The notes beneath the pieces are model-generated. The model did not search any database, was not told the DNA's origin, and saw nothing but the letters and a program-made list of their open reading frames with translations. Positions 34,157-43,031 of a DNA stretch of 55,786 nt are shown here, piece by piece. This DNA comes from SZUA-442 sp035461905 (GTDB lineage Bacteria > Actinomycetota > Acidimicrobiia > Spongiisociales > UBA5794): positions 1 to 55,786 of the forward strand of contig DATHUV010000140.1 of assembly GCA_035461905.1 (NCBI GenBank), written 5' to 3'. Each line of letters starts with the position of its first letter. Within the stretch, counting starts at the first letter, position 1. The position numbers and the translations under genes are program-made.

Positions 34157-34924
34157 GTGCTGGCATTCCGCCGCTCCGGCGCCGGCCCGACCGTCGTCGC
34201 ACTCCACGGGTTCACGCACACCGGAGCCCAGTTCGACGGTCTCGCATCGGGCATCGGCCGCACCGTCATCGCCCCCGATCTACCCGGCCACGGTCACAGC
34301 AAGGACGCTCCCTCGACCTTGCCCTCGGTTGTCGCACAGGTCGCAGAGACCCTCGTCGCCGTCCACACCGGAGCCGTGCCGATCGTCGGATACAGCCAGG
34401 GCGGACGCGTGGCGCTGCTCGTCGCCGACGCCAGACCCGACCTCGTGTCCGGCCTTGCGCTCATTTCCACGACCGCCGGAATCGCAGATCCGGTAGCGCG
34501 GGCAGCACGTGCGCAGGCCGATCGCAAGCTCGCATCGCACATCGTCGAGGCAGGCATCGAGGGGTTTCTCGACGGGTGGACCAGGTCTGGCATCACCTCG
34601 ACGACACATCTCGAGGCGGGTGCCCGTCAGGCTGACCTCGACATCCGCATGGAGAACACGGCTGCCGGACTCGCGGCGGCAGTCGAGGGCTACGGCCAGG
34701 GCGCGCAGCCTTCCCTGTGGGACTCGTTGGCGTCGATCACGGTGCCCGTCGTCCTGATCACGGGGAGCGAGGACCCTGTCTACACCGCCCATGCCGAAGC
34801 GATGGCACGGAGGCTCCCTGACGCGACCGTCGAGGTGCTCGAAGGGGCGCGCCACAACCCTCTGCTCGACACGCCGGACCTCCTCACCGCCGCGATATCA
34901 GGGTTCCTCGACCGGCTCGGCTGA
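34157..34924 (+). CDS. Alpha/beta hydrolase, MenH-like
   Basis: A 255-residue alpha/beta hydrolase with ALHGFTHTG (oxyanion region), the nucleophile elbow GYSQGGR, Asp in the TGSEDPV loop and His in EGARHNPLL. The small size and GYSQGGR recall MenH (SHCHC synthase of menaquinone synthesis), but no other men gene is near. The GTG start is 3 nt after the small protein gene. The 3' end overlaps the convergent dehydrogenase gene by 27 nt. Confidence 0.8.
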   Translation: MLAFRRSGAGPTVVALHGFTHTGAQFDGLASGIGRTVIAPDLPGHGHSKDAPSTLPSVVAQVAETLVAVHTGAVPIVGYSQGGRVALLVADARPDLVSGLALISTTAGIADPVARAARAQADRKLASHIVEAGIEGFLDGWTRSGITSTTHLEAGARQADLDIRMENTAAGLAAAVEGYGQGAQPSLWDSLASITVPVVLITGSEDPVYTAHAEAMARRLPDATVEVLEGARHNPLLDTPDLLTAAISGFLDRLG

Positions 34925-35764
34925 CCCAGAGGACCAGTCATAGAAGCCGAGCCCGGCCTTCTTTCCCAGACGACCTGTCGCAACCATCGTCCTGAGCAGG
35001 TCAGGCGGCTCGAATCGCGATCCGTACACGGATGCGAGGTGCTCGGCGATCCCGAGGCGGACGTCGAGCCCGACCAGGTCACCGAGCATGAGCGGACCCA
35101 TCGGGTGTCCGTAACCGAGGCGCATCGCCGTGTCGATGTCGACAGGCGAGGCCACACCTGCTTCGACCATCCGGATCGCCTCGAGGCCGACGAGGACGCC
35201 GAGACGACTGGTGGCGAATCCTGGGGCATCGTTGATGACCGCGTGCTCCATGCCCAGCCGTTGAACGGTGGCGACGATCCTCCCGATCGTGTCGTCCGAG
35301 GTCGCGCTTCCGCGCACCACTTCGACCAGGTGCATTGCCCACACCGGGTTGAAGAAGTGCATCCCTGCGAACGAGGCCGGATCGCCGAGCGAGGCAGCGA
35401 GCTGGTCGATCGAGATGCTCGAGGTGTTCGAAGCCAGGGTGGTGGGATTCCTCAGCTGTGCCGCGCCCAGGATGGTGCCCTTCAACTCGGCGTCCTCGAT
35501 GACCGCTTCGATGATCAACTCGAGGCCCTCCGGCATGTCGTCGATGGACCCGTGGGCAACCAACCTGGAGATCGCCGCCTCTCCCTCGGTGACCGTCAGC
35601 TTCGCCCTGTCAACGGCGGTGTGCAGTGTCGCAGCGACACGATCCACCGCTCCCTTGGCGGTGGCGAGGTCCACATCGACGAGATGCACGTCGTATCCGT
35701 GCGCAGCGAACCGGTGAGCGATGCCGACGCCCATCGTCCCGCCACCGATGACCCCGACACTCAT
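34898..35764 (-). CDS. 3-hydroxyacyl-CoA (3-hydroxybutyryl-CoA) dehydrogenase
   Basis: A 288-residue NAD(P)-dependent dehydrogenase with the Rossmann motif GGGTMGVGIA, the catalytic His-bearing MHFFNPVWAMHLVEVV and the C-terminal helical domain (LGYGHPMGPLMLGDLVGLD). It oxidises 3-hydroxyacyl-CoA or reduces acetoacetyl-CoA. The start overlaps the stop of the upstream hydrolase gene (ATGA). Chain-length preference cannot be assigned. Confidence 0.9.
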   Translation of the reverse strand: MSVGVIGGGTMGVGIAHRFAAHGYDVHLVDVDLATAKGAVDRVAATLHTAVDRAKLTVTEGEAAISRLVAHGSIDDMPEGLELIIEAVIEDAELKGTILGAAQLRNPTTLASNTSSISIDQLAASLGDPASFAGMHFFNPVWAMHLVEVVRGSATSDDTIGRIVATVQRLGMEHAVINDAPGFATSRLGVLVGLEAIRMVEAGVASPVDIDTAMRLGYGHPMGPLMLGDLVGLDVRLGIAEHLASVYGSRFEPPDLLRTMVATGRLGKKAGLGFYDWSSGSAEPVEEP

Positions 35765-36744
35765 CCGTTCCCCCTCTCGAGAGTCCCCTGTTCCTCGAGA
35801 CCCACGTGACCGCGATCCGGGGGACTCGAATCCAAGAATCCTGCCACAGCGTCGGCGATCGCACCGGGATCCGCGAGGATCGCCTCGTGGCCGAGGCCCG
35901 GCAGCCTGACGACTCTCGCATTCGGGATGAGGGAGGCGAGTTCCTCCTGGGTCGCCACACGGACCACCGAATCTCGTTCGGGAATGATGACGAGGGTCGG
36001 AATCGTGATCCCGTCAGCTCGATCGCGCGAGTCGAATCTCCAGATCGCATAGGCGGCCTCGTGGTACAGGTTGGCGTCGCGCGCAAGGAGGGAGTCCCAC
36101 ATCCATGCCTCATCCTCGACACCGATCAGGCCGCGACTCCTCAGCACGAGGAACGAGGCCCACACCGCCTCCGCCCTCGATATCCGTGCGAGTGCCCTGG
36201 TCACACCGAAGAGCCCGAAGCTCAGCGGCCGCAGTCGATCGATCGGTCGTGCCGCAGTCGCCCCGAGGACGAGGACACTTGCGATCCCCGGATGGCGCAG
36301 CACCAGCTCCTGGGCGACCATCCCTCCCATCGAGTATCCAAGGACGGGGATGGGAGTCGAGACACCGAGCTCCGTGATGATCGCTGCAACCTCGTCTGCC
36401 ACGTCCGCGATCTCGAACCTCCCGCGGATCCGATCGGACTTCCCGTGGTTGCGGAGGTCCGGCACGATCACCCTGTACCGCCGTGCGAGGATCGGCATGA
36501 CCTTGTGGAACACCATCTCGCCGTCGAAGTTCCATCCGTGGATCAGGAGGATGGGTGGCGCGTCGGGATCCCCCAACTCGCGCACGAAGAACTCGTGGCG
36601 ACCGACGAACACGCTCCTACCGGGGACCATCATCGGACGCCTCTGCTCGCCGTTCGTCCGAGGAACAGGATCAGGGCCGAACAGCCGCCACGCGAGCCAG
36701 GACGCGCCGACGCCGGCGACGGTACGTGAAATCAACCGGGCCAC
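35761..36744 (-). CDS. Alpha/beta hydrolase with N-terminal hydrophobic segment
   Basis: A 327-residue alpha/beta hydrolase. Residues 5-22 are mildly hydrophobic and could anchor or export it. The core has LIHGWNFDGE, the nucleophile elbow GYSMGGM, Asp in IPERDSVV and His in GLGHEAIL. The substrate is unknown; a lipid or ester role would fit the adjacent dehydrogenase. The GTG at 36744 is divergent from selD, 73 nt away. Confidence 0.82.
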   Translation of the reverse strand: MARLISRTVAGVGASWLAWRLFGPDPVPRTNGEQRRPMMVPGRSVFVGRHEFFVRELGDPDAPPILLIHGWNFDGEMVFHKVMPILARRYRVIVPDLRNHGKSDRIRGRFEIADVADEVAAIITELGVSTPIPVLGYSMGGMVAQELVLRHPGIASVLVLGATAARPIDRLRPLSFGLFGVTRALARISRAEAVWASFLVLRSRGLIGVEDEAWMWDSLLARDANLYHEAAYAIWRFDSRDRADGITIPTLVIIPERDSVVRVATQEELASLIPNARVVRLPGLGHEAILADPGAIADAVAGFLDSSPPDRGHVGLEEQGTLERGNG

Positions 36745-36804
36745 ACCCGAACGCTACCGGAGTCCCACCTGTCGCGATCCGGTGTCGGGTGGTCGTCTCG
36801 GCAC

Positions 36805-36810
36805 TAGCGT
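36805..36810 (+). promoter_or_regulatory. -10 box TAGCGT, leaderless-type, before selD
   Basis: TAGCGT is followed by exactly 7 nt and the selD ATG at 36818, supporting that ATG as the true start. Confidence 0.45.
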
Positions 36811-36817
36811 CCTCTCC

Positions 36818-37876
36818 ATGGACGACATTCGCCTCACCGCGTACTCGCACGGCGCCGGTTGAGCGTGCAAGCTCGGACCTGACGAGCTGACGCAGGTTCT
36901 GCGTCCCTTGCACGATCACCCAGCCACGCGCCACCCGGACCTTCTCGTGGGTTTCGCCGGGTCGGACGACGCCGGGGTCATTCGCATCGACGCCGAACGA
37001 GCACTCGTCCAGACGGTGGACTTCTTCACGCCGATCGTGGACGACCCGTACGACTGGGGACGGATCGCTGCCGCGAACGCCCTCTCGGACATCTATGCGA
37101 TGGGTGCCGACCCGCTGACCGCACTGCAACTCGTGGGATGGCCGAGGGACGGCCTCCCGATGGAGCTGCTCGGATCCGTCATCCGCGGCGGTGCCGATGT
37201 CATGGCCGCCGCCGGATGTGTCATCGTCGGCGGCCACTCGATCGATGACAGGGAGCCCACGTACGGGTTCGCGGTGACCGGCGTGGCACCACCGGGCGAC
37301 ATCACCACGAACAGTTCGGCGAGCGCAGGCCAGTCGCTCTATCTCACGAAGCCGATCGGGACCGGAATCCTCTCCACCGCCCTCAAGAACGGCCGTCTCG
37401 ACAGCGCCGCGGTGGCCGGGCTCGTTGCCGTCATGACGACGCTCAATGCCGCACCCGCGCGCGCAGTCCGACGGATCGGCGCACGGTCAGCCACGGACGT
37501 GACAGGATTCGGGCTCCTCGGACACCTCGCCGAGATGGTCAGGGCCTCGGGGACGAGCGCGGTCGTGGAGGTGGCCACGGTTCCACTCCTCGAGGGTGCC
37601 CGCGTCCTCGCACAGGAGGGAATGATTCCGGGAGGGACCAGGCGGAACCTCGAGTCCGTCTCCGCAATGCTCGATCCGGGGGGTTCCGACGAGGTCGATC
37701 GCATCCTCCTCGCCGACGCCCAGACGTCCGGAGGTCTCCTCGTCGCTGTCGACGCGGCGATGAACAGCGCCTTCGAGCAGGCCATCGAGGACGAAGGAGC
37801 ATCGGCGTGGCGCATTGGTTCCATGGTGGCCAGGACGTTCGCCCATGGCCCCTCGGGCCAGATTCTGCTCGCCTGA
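36818..37876 (+). CDS. selD: Selenophosphate synthetase, itself a selenoprotein
   Basis: A 352-residue SelD read through an in-frame TGA at 36860-36862 as selenocysteine 15. The N-terminus YSHGAG-U-ACK aligns with E. coli SelD YSHGAGCGCK, where the first Cys (Cys17) is catalytic and the Lys is essential. Later motifs are DDAGV, GRIAAANALSDIYAMG, GGHSIDDREP and SATDVTGFGLLGH. SelD makes selenophosphate from selenide and ATP. A predicted SECIS follows the TGA, and tRNA-Sec is at 14222-14313. Without recoding, annotators would start the gene at 36908 and lose the active site. Confidence 0.95.
36864..36914 (+). promoter_or_regulatory. Predicted bacterial SECIS element in selD
   Basis: An outer stem CGTGCAAG (36864-36871) pairs perfectly with CTTGCACG (36907-36914). 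Inside is the hairpin GACGCAG-GTT-CTGCGTC (36889-36905). A second small hairpin, CTCG/CGAG around 36872-36886, may form a three-way junction. The apical loop begins with G and lies 33 nt after the UGA, within the 16-37 nt window I recall for bacterial SECIS. It would bind SelB to recode UGA. Confidence 0.75.
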
Positions 37877-38039
37877 ACCACGCTGTCGCAGCTACCTCGG
37901 GCCACCTGTTCCCAACGCGTTGACGGGTCCGAGAATTGTCTGCCACGACCCTCTTCGGATAGGTACCGTTGGCGTATTGGCCGCTTCCGGACACGTCTGC
38001 CGGACCCTCTCGTCCCCCCTGGAGGTTCCGGCGTAGCGA

Positions 38040-38071
38040 CGGTGGGTCCCCGCTCCGGTGGGGACCCACCG
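38040..38071 (+). terminator. Strong hairpin in the mgtE leader region
   Basis: CGGTGGGTCCCC (38040-38051) pairs with GGGGACCCACCG (38060-38071): a 12-bp stem with an 8-nt loop, no T-run. It may end selD transcription or act as an attenuator upstream of mgtE. The 247-nt gap 37877-38123 also holds TCCGG/CCGGA dyads, but I could not match it to the M-box or another known riboswitch. Confidence 0.5.
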
Positions 38072-38108
38072 GTCGCCCGAGGTCAGGTCCGAGCATCGAC
38101 CGGGGCGA

Positions 38109-38114
38109 TAGGCT
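38109..38114 (+). promoter_or_regulatory. -10-like box TAGGCT before mgtE
   Basis: TAGGCT is followed by 9 nt and the mgtE ATG at 38124. No Shine-Dalgarno sequence was seen. If used, the upstream hairpin would not be part of the mgtE mRNA. Confidence 0.3.
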
Positions 38115-38123
38115 GGCGACGAA

Positions 38124-39539
38124 ATGAGGATCCGCATCCCACGCCCGCGCCAGTTCGGCTCGATGCTTCGGGATCTCGCACGTCGCGACCCCGAAGAGGC
38201 TGAGGCATACCTCGACACCCATCAGGACGCGTGGGAGGATCTCGCCGAGCGCAACCCCCACGACGCCGCTGACATCCTCGAGGCCATCGATGAGGAGGGA
38301 GCCGCCGACCTCCTGCGTGACCTCGATCTGGCTGACGCGGGTGACGTGCTCGACGAGATGCGCCCTGAGGCGGCCGCAGACGTCCTCCAGGAGATGCAGC
38401 CGGAGCGGGCGGCCGAGCTGGTTTCCCAGATGGAACCCGACCAGGCAGCCGACGTGATCGGCGCACTCGACGCGGAGGACCGGACGGCGGTGCTGTTCCA
38501 CCTCGATCGCGGTACGGCTGCCGAGGTCGAACGCCTCCTCATGTTCGCTGCCGACACCGCGGGCGGCATGATGACGACCGACATCGCCGCACTCCCCGCA
38601 GGCCTGTCGGCAGGGGAAGCGATCGAGGCCCTCAGACGACTCCACGACGAGCTCGGTTCGAACCTGCTCTACGTGTATGTCGTCGACGACGACGAACGGC
38701 TCCTCGGCGTCGTTTCGTTCCGCGATCTCGTGTTCGCAAGACCCGGTTCGGCGCTCGAGGAGGTCATGGAGCCTCACGTCGTCAAGGTGTCGACCGACAC
38801 CGACCGCGAGCAGGTTGCCGAGCTCGTCCAGCGATATCGCCTCATCGCCATCCCGGTCGTCGACGGCGAGGAGCGGTTGGTCGGAATGGTGAAGGTGGCA
38901 GAGGCCATCGAGGCGATCCAGGCCGAAGCAGGTGAGGACATCGCGGTGATGGTCGGTGCAGGCGTCGAGGAGACGGTCTTCACCCCCGTGACCCGGTCGG
39001 TGAGGCGCCGGATCCCATGGATCACATTCAACCTCTTCGTCGGCATCCTCGTGGCGGCGGTGATCTCGCAGTTCGAGGCGACGCTGACGACCTACGCGGT
39101 CCTTGCCGCCTACATGCCCCTCGTCGCCCTGCTGTCCGGCAACTCAGGCGCACAGTCGCTCGCAGTCATCATTCGTTCGATGGCCGTCGGGGACATTCCC
39201 CGGGGACGTGCGTGGCGCGCCATCCGGAGGGAAGTCGCTGTGGGCCTCATCGACGGTCTCATCATCGCGGTCATCGCGGCGTTCACCGCTGCACTGACGT
39301 TGCACTTGTTCCAGGATTCAGGCGGCGACTCTGTGGCGGCCATCGAGCTCGCAGTGATCATCTTCGTGGCGGTATGGGTCGCGTTCATCGTTGCGGGCCT
39401 CGTCGGAGCCGGAATCCCCGTCGCACTTCGCAAGGTCGGTCAGGACCCCGCGGTCGCATCGAACATCTTTCTCACGATGACCACCGACATGGTCGGCTTC
39501 GGAGGCTTCCTGATCATCTCGACGCTGCTCCTGAGCTGA
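38124..39539 (+). CDS. mgtE: Magnesium transporter MgtE
   Basis: A 471-residue MgtE. The N-terminal helical superhelix (about 20-145) has repeated AADVLxxMxPExAAELV units. A CBS pair (about 150-280) and a plug helix follow, and then five transmembrane helices with the conserved NSGAQSLAVIIRS signature. The cytosolic Mg2+-sensing domains close the channel when Mg2+ is high. The stop is only 3 nt from the end of the convergent lipoprotein gene. Confidence 0.95.
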   Translation: MRIRIPRPRQFGSMLRDLARRDPEEAEAYLDTHQDAWEDLAERNPHDAADILEAIDEEGAADLLRDLDLADAGDVLDEMRPEAAADVLQEMQPERAAELVSQMEPDQAADVIGALDAEDRTAVLFHLDRGTAAEVERLLMFAADTAGGMMTTDIAALPAGLSAGEAIEALRRLHDELGSNLLYVYVVDDDERLLGVVSFRDLVFARPGSALEEVMEPHVVKVSTDTDREQVAELVQRYRLIAIPVVDGEERLVGMVKVAEAIEAIQAEAGEDIAVMVGAGVEETVFTPVTRSVRRRIPWITFNLFVGILVAAVISQFEATLTTYAVLAAYMPLVALLSGNSGAQSLAVIIRSMAVGDIPRGRAWRAIRREVAVGLIDGLIIAVIAAFTAALTLHLFQDSGGDSVAAIELAVIIFVAVWVAFIVAGLVGAGIPVALRKVGQDPAVASNIFLTMTTDMVGFGGFLIISTLLLS

Positions 39540-39542
39540 CGA

Positions 39543-40058
39543 TCAGCTCCCGAGCACGGTCGATCCGCTCGATGCGAAGGGGCCGAGGTACGTGATCCGG
39601 AACCCGTCATCGAGCCTCGCGAGGTAGTTCGCGTCGACACCTTCCACGTCCTCCTCGGATGCGTCGGGATTCGAGACCACGACGGCCGCCGCAGTGCTGT
39701 CGACGACGTGCAATGTCGTGACGGGCGGGAAGAACTCCACGACTTCGAAGATGACGTCGTACAGGTCGATGTCCGTGAGGCTGTCGTACGACGAGGGATC
39801 GAGAAGGACCGTGACCTCGTCGCCGAGACCGTCGGTTGGCGTTCGGGCGAAGATGCGGTACACGGGTGCCGACAGCTCGTTGACGGGTGGAAGGGTGGTC
39901 GTCGTGGCCTCGGTCGTGGGCGCGACCGTCGTCGAAGGAGTGAGCGTGGTGATCGGGTCGGTGGCGATCGTCGTCTCAGGACCACCGCTCGACGAACACC
40001 CTGAGGCGAGGAGCGCGAGTGCGGCGAGGCCCACAGCGAAGGGCTGCCATCGAATCAT
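39543..40058 (-). CDS. Secreted lipoprotein, last gene of a five-gene operon
   Basis: A 171-residue lipoprotein: LASGC lipobox (Cys21), a Thr/Pro linker (about 28-58) and a C-terminal domain of about 110 residues beginning LSAPVYRIFA, containing VTVLLDP. This part resembles GerMN/LpqB-type small domains by eye, but the match is weak. It overlaps the upstream gene by 4 nt. Function unknown. Confidence 0.65.
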   Translation of the reverse strand: MIRWQPFAVGLAALALLASGCSSSGGPETTIATDPITTLTPSTTVAPTTEATTTTLPPVNELSAPVYRIFARTPTDGLGDEVTVLLDPSSYDSLTDIDLYDVIFEVVEFFPPVTTLHVVDSTAAAVVVSNPDASEEDVEGVDANYLARLDDGFRITYLGPFASSGSTVLGS

Positions 40059-40495
40059 GGGGCGATGCTACCTCCGGATGATCCCTCGAGGCGGTCTTGC
40101 CGCCAGGTCTCGTAGTCGACACCATCGAGGTAGGGCAGGTTGTTCACAACGGGGAAGAGGGCGCTGACACGCTCGAACGTAGACTCATCTCCTGACCTGG
40201 CGAGGAGCACGAACGCGAGGTCGAGCTGGGGACGCCATGCCTTGACTCCCAGCGCCATGTCGACCCTCGCTTTCCAGTCCTCAGGTGCCCCATCGGATCC
40301 CCGATCGACCCAGAACGCGGCGAGCCGTCGCCCTGCCATGAGGCATCGTCTCACATGCCGTGCGAGTTCCTTGTCGATCGGGCTGTCGACGGCCACGGAC
40401 TCCGACCAGTCGACGAAGGCTTGCTCGTTCCACCTCTCGGGCTCCATCGAGCACCCTTCGTAGAGGGCGTCGACGGCGTCGATGATCACACTCAC
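40055..40495 (-). CDS. Conserved-looking protein of unknown function
   Basis: A 146-residue soluble, mostly helical protein with Trp-rich segments (ERWNEQAFVDWSESV, YETWRQDRLEG). It has no signal or membrane helix. The GTG start overlaps the aminotransferase stop and the stop overlaps the next ATG, so it is translated within the operon. No domain recognised. Confidence 0.6.
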   Translation of the reverse strand: MSVIIDAVDALYEGCSMEPERWNEQAFVDWSESVAVDSPIDKELARHVRRCLMAGRRLAAFWVDRGSDGAPEDWKARVDMALGVKAWRPQLDLAFVLLARSGDESTFERVSALFPVVNNLPYLDGVDYETWRQDRLEGSSGGSIAP

Positions 40496-41328
40496 CCGGT
40501 CTCCCGTTCCACGAGCTCGCGGAACCCCTCGGCGAGGCGCCTCACAACGGGCCCCTCTCGGAACACTGCTGTCCCGACGGCGGTGACGGGGAGGACCTGG
40601 CGAACCGTCGACATCACGAAGACCTCGTCGGCGCCGATCAGATCGCTCCGAAAGAAGCGGTCCTCACGCACGGGGACGCCTTGGGCGATTGCGACCTCGA
40701 TGGCGGCCTCACGGGTTATGGAGGCGAGGATGTGGCTGTCGAGTGCCGGTGTGCAGAAGGCGCCGTCGGTGATCCATCCGATCGAGAAGGTCGGGCCTTC
40801 GAGCACGACGTCACCGTCCCCCACGAGGGCGGCATCGTCGAATCCGTTGGATCTCGCCTTGATCGTGGCCGCGAGGTTCGGTCCGTACGACAGCGTCTTG
40901 GCACCGGTGAGCTCCGACGAGCGCCCATCGGCGTGCCATGGAGCATCCAGGAGGTCGAGACGGACCGATGCCGGGATGTCGGGCAACGGTTCCAGGAATG
41001 CGACGACGACGTTGTCGGTACCGGGGTGCTTCGCATCGACGCCGCCTGTGACATACATCCGCAGAACACCATCACCTGGTGAGGCGACCGCAGTGCACCA
41101 GTCCTCGAGACGCTCCCTCGGCGGTAACGGGATCAGCAGGTTCGCGGCGCTGCGCTCGAGTCGATCGAGATGGCCACCCAACCTGAACGGGACTCCGTGG
41201 TAGCACCGCATGGCCTCGAAGCACCCGTACCCGCGCTGGAAACCGATGTCGAAGACGCTCACACGCGCTGCCTCGGGATCGACTTCGACTCCGTTGATCA
41301 GTACCGGACCGAGCACTCGGTGGGTCAC
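40492..41328 (-). CDS. Class IV aminotransferase (IlvE/PabC-like)
   Basis: A 278-residue PLP fold-type IV enzyme. The fold-type marks are SVFDIGFQRGYGCFE, the Lys of GAKTLSYGPNL, the catalytic-loop Glu in VLEGPTFSIGWI and DEVFVMSTVRQVLPV. It could be a branched-chain or D-amino-acid transaminase or 4-amino-4-deoxychorismate lyase; the sequence alone does not decide. The GTG overlaps the nadE stop. Confidence 0.85.
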   Translation of the reverse strand: MTHRVLGPVLINGVEVDPEAARVSVFDIGFQRGYGCFEAMRCYHGVPFRLGGHLDRLERSAANLLIPLPPRERLEDWCTAVASPGDGVLRMYVTGGVDAKHPGTDNVVVAFLEPLPDIPASVRLDLLDAPWHADGRSSELTGAKTLSYGPNLAATIKARSNGFDDAALVGDGDVVLEGPTFSIGWITDGAFCTPALDSHILASITREAAIEVAIAQGVPVREDRFFRSDLIGADEVFVMSTVRQVLPVTAVGTAVFREGPVVRRLAEGFRELVERETG

Positions 41329-43031
41329 GGGCGGAAGCCGTTGGTGAGGGGAAGGCGCCGATCGCGGCCGAACGCCTTGAGGGTGATCTTGACCCCAGGT
41401 GCGGACTGTCTCCGTTTGTACTCATTGCGATCGACCATCGTTGCGATCTCCTTCACGATGTCCGCGTCGATGCCTGCTCGTGAGATCTCCGCTGCGGTCA
41501 TGTCGAGCTCGATGTACCGGAACAGGATGTCGTCGAGGACCTCGTACGGCGGTAGGGAGTCGACGTCGCGCTGGTCGGGCCGGAGCTCGGCCGACGGTTC
41601 CTTCTCGATGATCGCGGGGGGGATCACCTCGCCGCGGGTGTTCCGCCAACGTGCGAGGTCGTACACCATTGTCTTGTACACGTCCTTGAGCACGGCGAAG
41701 CCACCGTTCATGTCGCCATAGAGCGTCGCGTAGCCGACGGCCATCTCGGACTTGTTGCCGGTCGCGACGACCATGCCACCATGCTTGTTGGACACCGCCA
41801 TGAGGACCGTTCCCCGGATCCGGGACTGGAGGTTCTCCTCGGCGACGTTCGGAGGAGCGTCACCGAAGACCTCCTCGAGGGCGACGAGGAAGTCGGCGAA
41901 GATCTCGTCGATGGGGATGGTGTCGATCCGGATGCCGAGGCGCTCGGCAAGGTCGATTGAGTCGTCCACCGACCCCTGTGACGAGTACCGCGATGGCATG
42001 GTGATACCGCGCACCCCGTCCGGTCCGAGGGCATCGACGGCGATCGCCGCCGTGAGCGCGGAGTCGATGCCCCCGCTGAGACCGATGATGACCTCGGAGA
42101 ACCCGTTCTTCGTGACGTACCCGTGAAGGCCCGTGCACAGGGCGAGGTACACCTCCTCGAGATCCTCGAGCTCCTCGGCGATCGCCGGCGAGTCGATCGG
42201 GGTCGAGTGCGAACGGGCGGATCCGACCTCGATCACGGGGAGAAGGGGCGCCGGATGACCCTCGAGCGTCACATCGACGACAAAGAGATCCTCCCGGAAC
42301 TCGGGCGACCTCGCAAGGATCTCGCCGTCAGGAGCGATGACCACCGAACCACCGTCGAAGACCAGCTCGTCCTGACCCCCTACGGCGTTCACGTAAACGA
42401 CCGCGCAGCCGCCCGCAGTCGCGCGATCCCGCAGCATCGAGAGGCGCTCCGTGCGTTTGAAGACGTGATACGGCGAACCGTTGATGTTCAGCAGGACCTC
42501 CGCACCGCCGACCGCCTGGCCCGTCGGAGGGCCGTCCTCGTCCCAGATGTCCTCACAGATCGAGACGCCGCACAGAGCCGATCCGATGGCGTGGAGCCTC
42601 ATCGGCGTCCGACCCTCGACGAAGTATCTGGCCTCGTCGAACACGCCGTAGTTCGGGAGCAGGACCTTGTGGTAGACGTCGACGATGCGACCCGACGAGA
42701 CGATCGCAGCTGCGTTCGCCACACGCCGCCCCAGGGAGTCGTCATCCTTGCGTGCGGACTCGAGGCGATCGACGAAACCCACGACGACCGCGGTCTCGCC
42801 CGATGCTGTCGCGATCCGCTCGAGGGCGGCGAGGTTCTGCTCGACGAAGCCGTCTCGCAGGACCAGATCCTCGGGCGGGTATCCCGAGATCGCGAGCTCG
42901 GGAAGGACGAGCACGTCGGCATCCCTGTCCTCGGCCCAGGCCATCGCATCGAGGATCCGGGACTCGTTCGCCGAGATGTCGCCCACCACGAAGTCGAGCT
43001 GCGCTCCGGCAACCCGCAGGGTGCGCGTCAC
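41325..43031 (-). CDS. nadE: Glutamine-dependent NAD+ synthetase
   Basis: A 568-residue two-domain enzyme. The N-terminal nitrilase domain carries Glu (PELAISGYP), Lys (VYHKVLLPNY) and Cys (GVSICEDIW) to release ammonia from Gln. The C-terminal synthetase has the P-loop LSGGIDSALT. It converts nicotinate adenine dinucleotide to NAD+. It overlaps both neighbours by 4 nt (GTGA). An actinobacterial-length enzyme would be near 680 residues; this is the shorter form. Confidence 0.95.
   Translation of the reverse strand: MTRTLRVAGAQLDFVVGDISANESRILDAMAWAEDRDADVLVLPELAISGYPPEDLVLRDGFVEQNLAALERIATASGETAVVVGFVDRLESARKDDDSLGRRVANAAAIVSSGRIVDVYHKVLLPNYGVFDEARYFVEGRTPMRLHAIGSALCGVSICEDIWDEDGPPTGQAVGGAEVLLNINGSPYHVFKRTERLSMLRDRATAGGCAVVYVNAVGGQDELVFDGGSVVIAPDGEILARSPEFREDLFVVDVTLEGHPAPLLPVIEVGSARSHSTPIDSPAIAEELEDLEEVYLALCTGLHGYVTKNGFSEVIIGLSGGIDSALTAAIAVDALGPDGVRGITMPSRYSSQGSVDDSIDLAERLGIRIDTIPIDEIFADFLVALEEVFGDAPPNVAEENLQSRIRGTVLMAVSNKHGGMVVATGNKSEMAVGYATLYGDMNGGFAVLKDVYKTMVYDLARWRNTRGEVIPPAIIEKEPSAELRPDQRDVDSLPPYEVLDDILFRYIELDMTAAEISRAGIDADIVKEIATMVDRNEYKRRQSAPGVKITLKAFGRDRRLPLTNGFRP

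Noticed and set aside
36818..36907. selD as a pseudogene because of the early stop
   Set aside because: The TGA lies exactly at the catalytic Cys site, the frame is otherwise intact, a SECIS-like fold follows, and tRNA-Sec is present.
37877..38123. M-box (Mg2+) riboswitch before mgtE
   Set aside because: The conserved M-box core could not be matched by eye, so only the hairpin is reported.
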